From NCBI GenBank assembly GCA_019914995.1, contig CM034140.1, positions 4,898,001-4,962,000 on the forward strand: 64,000 nt of DNA, in the 5' to 3' direction. Each line of letters begins with the position of its first letter. The first letter of the stretch is position 1. The DNA comes from Acanthochlamys bracteata. Taxonomy: Eukaryota; Streptophyta; Magnoliopsida; Pandanales; Velloziaceae. The notes beneath the pieces were generated by a model that was not told the DNA's origin, did not search any database, and saw only the letters and a list, made by a program, of their open reading frames with translations. Positions 58,395 through 64,000 of the stretch are shown piece after piece. The translations under genes were made by a program, and so were the position numbers.

Positions 58395-60120
58395 TAAACC
58401 TCACGTAGGGTTATAGCAAACTTAAACTGAAACAGTCCACTTATCAAAAAGCAATCACTGAACAGTTAGCTCTCAATCGACTGAAAGGTTACTGACAAGT
58501 GATTAAATATTAACTGTAACTTACATAGAAGAGTTAGCACAATATAACTTAAAAAACTAATATGAAGTGCTAAGAATTACAAATTAGGTACCTACATCCA
58601 CGTCACTTGACACCACAAGTGAAATCCACTAACATTAAGCCACTCACAAGGTAACAAGTGGTTTACAAGGTTAAGCTCAAGAGATCTCCCTAATAATGAT
58701 TTCTAATCTCACGTCGAAAAAGCTTAAAGGTATCTATCTCACAAAAGAAAGAGAATTAGACTTAAGGAAATGCTCTTCGTGAAGATGATCTCTTTGTTGG
58801 GGTTGCAAGATGATGGCTCGACGTGTGCTCTGTAAAAGCTTGTTTTTTTTTTTTTTTTTTTGTTTGCTATATCCCTCACTGGAAATATATAACAAAGAGT
58901 TATCCTTGATCTCAGGATGAAGGTTGCTTGAATTGATCAAGAGTTGCAATAGCTAGAAGCAATACAAAGTGAAGATGTACTTCAAACAGCTAGTTGAGGT
59001 GTTCTTGCTGTACTTTCTCTTCTCTGAAAATTTCTTCGATTTATTTCCCTGCCTAGCTGTTGCTTGATGATGTGGATGTCTTCTGTTATGCCTCTTAAAC
59101 ACGTCCTCAAAATCTCAAGTGAATTGGATGTCATATGATGCCTCAAAACAATCCAACGGTCTAAGTGCTTCCTAGAGTTTCTGCTGATATGACATCCGAA
59201 TTATGTCGCAGATTTCTTCTAAGAACCAATACGTTTTATTTTCATAGAAATAATCTCCAGGATTTCCTCTCCAATCTGCTCATAAAGATCATATTAAAAT
59301 TCAAACAGATGGCCAAGATATGAGTGTTTGAAGTAGAAATGGTAAGAGTTGTATGCATGTTGGATTCTTTCTATCTTTGTAGATATTCTTGATATCTTTC
59401 AATATCCTTTCCATAGAATCTGAAAATAAGTATTCTGAATATATGTTTGGTTGATCTAGCCTCCTCTGATATTAGCTGCAACTAATTGGTACGAGTAGGG
59501 AACAAAAAATTATTCAGGGTAGTTATAGCTACATAGTTTAGTCCAGCCTAGAATGCATTATGTCCTCCGGTCAATTTGAGGATTTTCCTAGACATCGTTA
59601 GGATGATATTGCCTCAAATTTGGATTTTAGATAGATGCATGAGTCAGCTTTTCAGTAGCAAAAATCGGATCTCCGAACTACAGCTCGAGCTGAGAGATAT
59701 TGAATTTACACGTTGCAGCCCAAATCGGGTTCACTCGGGTGCATCCAGAAATGGCAAGTGCAAAACAGTGAGCCTCTCTGATTTTTGTAGGATTAGTGTC
59801 ATCATTGAATGTACTGAATTTTGGGACTGTAGTAACTTCAAGATGTCTGTTATCCATAGAAAAGATCCAATCTCCAAAACCGTTTATGAGCTGAGAGATA
59901 TAAAATTTGTCGTTTGACGTGTCAAGATGCTATCTAGTTGATACAGTGATGTCGGGCAGTGTGACATGCGAACTTAATAGAATTTTCCTGTCTTTAGGTA
60001 CCTGATGGAATTTCGTCTTCTTGGCCTCCATTTACTCTGTGTCAAGCTTTCTTTCAAATGCTATTAAGAGATCTCCGTTTGCCTCTTAAAAAGAAAACGT
60101 TTGTATCCATACTTTGGTAC
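58395..60120 (-). mobile_element. SIRE-like LTR, nearly complete solo copy
   Basis: Collinear with 45776-47660 (for example TTTGGAGGTACCTGATGGA-like block at 59995 and 47512, the CGTCACTTGACACCACAAGTG block at 58603, a 19-base T run at 58842). No internal element sequence is attached: the right edge meets viral copy C at ~60145. The terminal TGTTAG is not clearly present. Confidence 0.65.
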
Positions 60121-60154
60121 CAACATCTAATGCTATTGATATAAATGATGACTT

Positions 60155-61683
60155 TGATTCATGGAAGAACCTCTACACTTTACATATTCTTTATTAGAAG
60201 AAACTAGTTTAACACAATTAATTTCTAAGTTAGAAAAGTTGGAAATTATTGGAGAAAATATACAGAAATATTGGTATAAAGATAAAACAGTTTGTCATTT
60301 ACGATTATTAAATGAAAATCTTGTTATAAAGGCAGGAACTATAGAAGCCTCTGAGGCTGATAAAAAGATTTTAAGGAACATATAAATGATTTGCTTAAAT
60401 TAAAAGTAATTAGGAAGTCAGATAGTCCACATAGATCCCCTGCATTTATTGTAAGAAATCATAGTGAAATAGTCAGAGGAAAATCTAGAATGGTTATAAA
60501 TTACAAACGATTAGATGATAATACAATAGATGATGGATATTTAATTCCAAATAAAAATGAATTACTAGAACAATTGAGATAGAAAAATTTATAGTAAATT
60601 TGATTGTAAATCCGGATTTTGCAAGTTAGAATGTCAAGAAGAAAATATACCTTGGACAGCTTTTACTTGTCCGAAGGTCATTTTGAGTGGTTAGTAATGC
60701 ACTGTCGGTCTAAAAAATGCACCTTCCATATTTCAGAGAGAAAAATGGACGAGGTATTTAGACAATATCACGAGAATTTGTGATAGTATATATAGTTGAC
60801 ATTTTAGTTCTCAGTAAATCCAAAGAAGAACATTTAGGACATTTACAATTAGTTTTAAAGGCATTTTTAGAACATGAAATAATTATTAGTAAAAGAAAAT
60901 GCAGATATAAAAAAAAAAATTGAATTTTTAGGAGTAATTATAGGAAAAGGAAAAATAGAATTACAAGAACATATTTGTAAAAAAATATTTAGTTTTCCTG
61001 ATAAGTTAAGTAATTTAAAAGAAATACAACAATTCTTAGGAGTATTAAATTACGCTAGACCTTTTATAAAAGATTTAGGAAAATTAGCAGGACCTTTATA
61101 TGCTAAGACTAGTTTAAAAGGTCAACGAAATTTTAACCAAGAAGATATTAGATTAGTTCAACAAATTAAAGAAAAGGTTAAACAAATACCTCCTTTAGAG
61201 TTACCTTTAGATTCTGATTATTTAATTATAGAAACAGATAGATCTCATCTCGGCTGGGGTGCAGTATTATTATCAAAACCTAATAAATATTCGCCCAAAG
61301 ATACAGAAAAGGTAGTTAGATATAGTAGTGGTCAATATAAAGAGAAAGGAAATAGAACAAGTATTGAGTCAGAATTACTAGCTATAAATTATGCTTTAGA
61401 TTCATTCAGATTATTCATTTTATCTAAACCTGAAATTACCCTTAGAACTGATTGTGAAGCCATAGTAAAGTTTTATAATAAAATGAATGAGAAAAGATCT
61501 AATCAAAGAAGATGGTTAAATTTTATAGATAGAATTACAAATGATGGCATAAGAATCGAAATAGAGCATATAAAAGGTAAAGATAATAGATTAGCTGACA
61601 TTTTAAGTAGATTTCTAACTCCTTTCATTTCTACAGATGCAGCCTCCTCCACGATTCATTCCTCCTCAAGTAGCAAGACTTAG
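60155..61683 (+). pseudogene. Pararetrovirus copy C polyprotein (ORF D): reverse transcriptase and RNase H
   Basis: Starts MEEPLHFTYSLLEETSLTQL, just after where the protease would end. RT: SRMVINYKRLDDNTIDDGYL around 60485, then several one-base indels. The active site reads YI-V-D: the first catalytic Asp codon is GTT (Val) at 60795-60797. Thumb and RNase H are well kept from 61000 (GAVLLSKPNKYSPKDTEK, SSGQYKEKGNRTSIESELLA, RTDCEAIVKFYNKM, EHIKGKDNRLADILSRFL). TAG at 61681-61683. The RNase H ETDGSH motif reads ETDRSH here. Movement protein, capsid and protease are absent. Confidence 0.9.
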
Positions 61684-62909
61684 TGCTCAGAACCAGAACA
61701 ATGTAGCTAGACCTAGTTTACAGACTAGTTATATTTTGGTAAACATGAACTTTTATATTTTCCCCCTAGTAACATCCCTTTTAGACCTTTAGATAAGCAA
61801 GAACAGAATATCTCTAAAGATCAACAATGTTTATTAGATAATCTTTGGCAATCATTTCAAAAGAATGATCAGCGATATTTCTTAGCAAGCATGAATGCAC
61901 TTACTTTTCATTTTTCTCATGAAAGAAGAAATTTCTCTTTTTATGTTGTTTTTAGAGGAAGACTACCTGGAGTTTTTCATACATGGTTAGAAGTTTTAGA
62001 TAGTATTAGAGATTTTCCCAATGCATCATCATATAAAGGGTTTAATCATTTCACGAAGCATTAGATGTCAGACGAGAACGCATTGGCATAAACTTTTATT
62101 TATCTCCTTCTTTGAGAACTGCAGATAGACCCTCCTCGTAACTCTTACAAGATAGCCAAAGATACTCGAGAAAAAAATTATATTCTCGCAATGTTCTAGC
62201 GGACAATCGTTAAAAAGCTTAATGAAACAGTTGCACTTTTAAGACAAGAAAAACTCAAGCTCTTAGACAAACAAGCGATTTAGAGAAACTCCTTATTCGG
62301 GTAAGGTTGGATTACATCCAACAAACCTCCAAACCTCTTTGTGGAGAATAAAAGTATTGCGAGAACAGTGCTACTCTTCTTTGAGAAAAGAGTAGAAACA
62401 GACATTCACTTGTCTTTGAGAAACAAGTGGCTAGCCTGATTCTACAGGTGACGGTAAAGGCATATCAAACCAGGAGATCCACGGCAATTTGGGAAAAATT
62501 GCATTATCGGGTTTTCATCAAGGAACATGCAAAGTACAAAGAACAAAGAACCAATTCTGAGGAAGAACGTAGTGGGATCTTGAACAATCCCTTAACTTGA
62601 ATTGAGCGTGATAGTATACAGATTATTCCTACACATCTGTATAATGTTAGATCCAAAAGAACTCTATTAAGAAAAAGAGAATTCAAGAAACTTATTGAAG
62701 AAACTATTAAAGATTTATCTATCTTTAAAGATATTTCTAATCCTATGGACTGTAAAGAAGAGTATAAAGGAACAACTAGTTCAGAATCAGGATCAATAAC
62801 AGAAAGCCCTATCCCCTACTCAGCAATGGACGAGAGATGTGCAGACATAGACAACCTTTCACATCCCGACAGTGAAAGAGGACTTGGTCCAGAACACTCT
62901 GGCATCTAG
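61637..62909 (+). pseudogene. Pararetrovirus copy C, ORF E with viroplasmin-type domain
   Basis: ATG 61637-61639 (MQPPPRFIPPQVARL) overlaps the polyprotein end by 47 bases. The viroplasmin/RNase H1-N-like domain is better kept than in copy A: FSFYVVFRGRLPGVFHTWLE, SIRDFPNAS, YKGFNHF (about 61930-62052), followed by GINFYLSPSLR. Frameshifts occur from 62050 onward. The C-terminus ends SHPDSERGLGPEHSGI and TAG 62907-62909. Domain order equals copy A. Role as translational transactivator or inclusion-body protein is inferred from caulimovirus TAV. Confidence 0.85.
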
Positions 62910-62963
62910 AAAGATTCAAGATCCAGATGGAGACAGGCTACCTAATGAAAGCGACAGCAACGG

Positions 62964-63049
62964 TTAGTTAACTTTAGTTTATTAACTATAGTTTGTATAC
63001 CCTAGTTATATTTTAACTAGGGTTAAGTTTAGTTTCTTTTCTATAAATA
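62964..63049 (+). promoter_or_regulatory. Pararetrovirus copy C promoter
   Basis: GTTAACT and TTAACTA repeats (62964-62990) are followed by the near-perfect palindrome CCCTAGTTA-TATTT-TAACTAGGG at 63000-63022, then TATA box TATAAATA at 63042-63049. Same order as in copy A. Confidence 0.65.
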
Positions 63050-63173
63050 TGTGCAAAGTTTGTAAGTTGAGGGCATTGGTCTTAAGAGATCCAAGCTCTC
63101 TGTGTGTATGCTCTCAAGTTTGTGCTTTCAAGTGTGTGCTCTCAAGTTCTTCTTATAAGTCCCCTTTCTTTTT

Positions 63174-63211
63174 AATAAAAATTTTAGGGATTTCCTGAAA
63201 GGGAAACTCCC
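63174..63211 (+). terminator. Pararetrovirus copy C poly(A) signal with hairpin
   Basis: AATAAA at 63174-63179 and the hairpin GGGATTTCC-TGAAA-GGGAAACTCCC at 63187-63211, identical in sequence to copy A. Confidence 0.65.
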
Positions 63212-63945
63212 GAACATTTTCTATTATGCTTTCTCTCCCAAAAATATTTTTGTTTTGAATATTTTTCTTATGTTTAAGCATGTAGTATGCTGTCGTAAAC
63301 GGAGAAGGTTTTGACAGCAATATCATTTCATAGCATATCATCTTTTCTGTAAATAAATCTCTGCATCTCATGTATTCTAGGATGTCCCTGAACCTTAGGA
63401 TCAAAGGCTTAGCTTAAGTATATGTTTGTTTTAATTTATCCGGTAATCCTCTGAGTCATCCTTGTAAGTCTTGTTTAAGCGAAAGTTAGGCATAAGGCAA
63501 AATGGATTGAACATGATGAAAGAAAGTTTTAACAAACTAGCTTGATGTTTGAGTCTAAGATATCCTTGTAATAGGGATCAATATCTAGATACAATCTTAA
63601 ATAGCAGAGCTGAGGAAGATACCTCTTTGTTTAATCTGTGGCCAGAAGCTTATTCGGTGGTAACAGGTTCAAATAAATGTATCTGAAAGCTTTTGTTATA
63701 TAAAAAAATAAAAAAAAAAGGAGAAAGCATATGAAAGTCAGTAAGGAAAAGTACCAAGTAAGGATTAAGACAACTAAAAAATTTTCCCTCTTTCACTTAA
63801 TACAACATTTCTAATTATCTTCTTCTATATCTGTGAACTCATTCTCGCCTTTTTAACATTTTATCTTCCTTATAAATACATTCTATTAAAAGTAATAACA
63901 ATAATAGTAATAAGTTTTTCTTATTTTTAACCCCTTTCATCTTTT
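63212..63945 (+). other. Pararetrovirus copy C leader
   Basis: Non-coding, matches the copy A leader (CCGGTAATCCTCTGAGTCAT, TTGAACATGATGAAAGAAAG, TGAAAGCTTTTGTTA followed by an A-run, GTAATAACAATAATAGTAAT). Contains several short ATG-led frames with no conservation. Confidence 0.7.
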
Positions 63946-63955
63946 TGGTATCAGA
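63946..63955 (+). promoter_or_regulatory. Pararetrovirus copy C primer-binding site (partial)
   Basis: TGGTATCAGA, the first 10 bases of the tRNA-Met primer site; the next two bases (TA) differ from GC. What follows to the window end is not the ORF A leader seen in L1, so the viral copy probably ends here. Confidence 0.65.
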
Positions 63956-64000
63956 TACATTTATTTGAACCTGTTACTAAAAAGATGCATAAGGCAAAAT

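Overview
This window is nuclear DNA from a flowering plant, probably a dicot. It is AT-rich and has no bacterial-style operons. Its recognisable content is almost entirely broken mobile DNA: plant pararetrovirus copies, Ty1/copia and Ty3/gypsy retrotransposons with tRNA-Met-type primer sites, and FAR1-like MULE transposons. One degraded host gene fragment (ILR1-type auxin-conjugate hydrolase) is visible near the left end. I found no intact host gene, no convincing tRNA or rRNA, and no CRISPR.

The dominant theme is an endogenous member of the Caulimoviridae, present in at least six pieces: L1 (about 4.49-5.85 kb), L2 (8.97-9.55 kb), A (9.55-17.27 kb, nearly full length, + strand), D (22.5-23.2 kb), B (26.44-30.64 kb, - strand, 5' half of the virus) and C (60.15-63.97 kb, + strand, 3' half). 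The pieces together show the gene order: tRNA-Met primer site, ORF A (about 130 aa, unknown), ORF B (about 140 aa, no ATG visible), ORF C (101 aa), ORF D (a badnavirus-like polyprotein: movement protein, capsid with CCHC and CX2CX11CX2CX4CX2C cysteine motifs, aspartic protease, reverse transcriptase, RNase H), ORF E (about 425 codons with a viroplasmin-type domain), then a promoter, poly(A) signal and long leader. B-C and C-D overlap by ATGA. An extra 5' ORF plus a viroplasmin-domain ORF behind a badnavirus-type polyprotein is the most novel content here. Every copy carries stops, frameshifts or truncations.

Other layout: 0.4-0.8 kb foldback element; 2.9-3.4 kb hydrolase pseudogene; 5.9-8.9 kb MULE M1 with a FAR1/MULE transposase pseudogene and GAGCTCAC-rich arrays; 17.3-19.1 kb MULE fragment M3 and inverted arms; 19.1-22.5 kb a poorly classified LTR element (R1) with a gag-like region; 25.0-26.4 kb 5' LTR and gag of a Ty3/gypsy chromovirus; 30.6-31.6 kb R1 fragments including two LTRs joined tail to tail; 31.6-34.5 kb MULE M2, an internal-deletion derivative in inverted orientation to M1; 34.5-39.2 kb mostly anonymous; 39.2-40.3 kb copia fragment; 40.4-42.65 kb RNase H-integrase-chromodomain and 3' LTR of the chromovirus; 45.8-55.2 kb a degraded SIRE-like copia element (- strand) with a 4 x 290-bp tandem repeat; 55.9-56.6 and 58.4-60.1 kb further pieces of the same LTR.

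The elements are nested and shuffled. Viral pieces abut MULE, LTR and gag sequence directly, and several viral junctions are head to head. Copies B, C and D are close to one another, while A, L1 and L2 are more divergent, so at least two viral sequence groups appear to have entered or amplified here.
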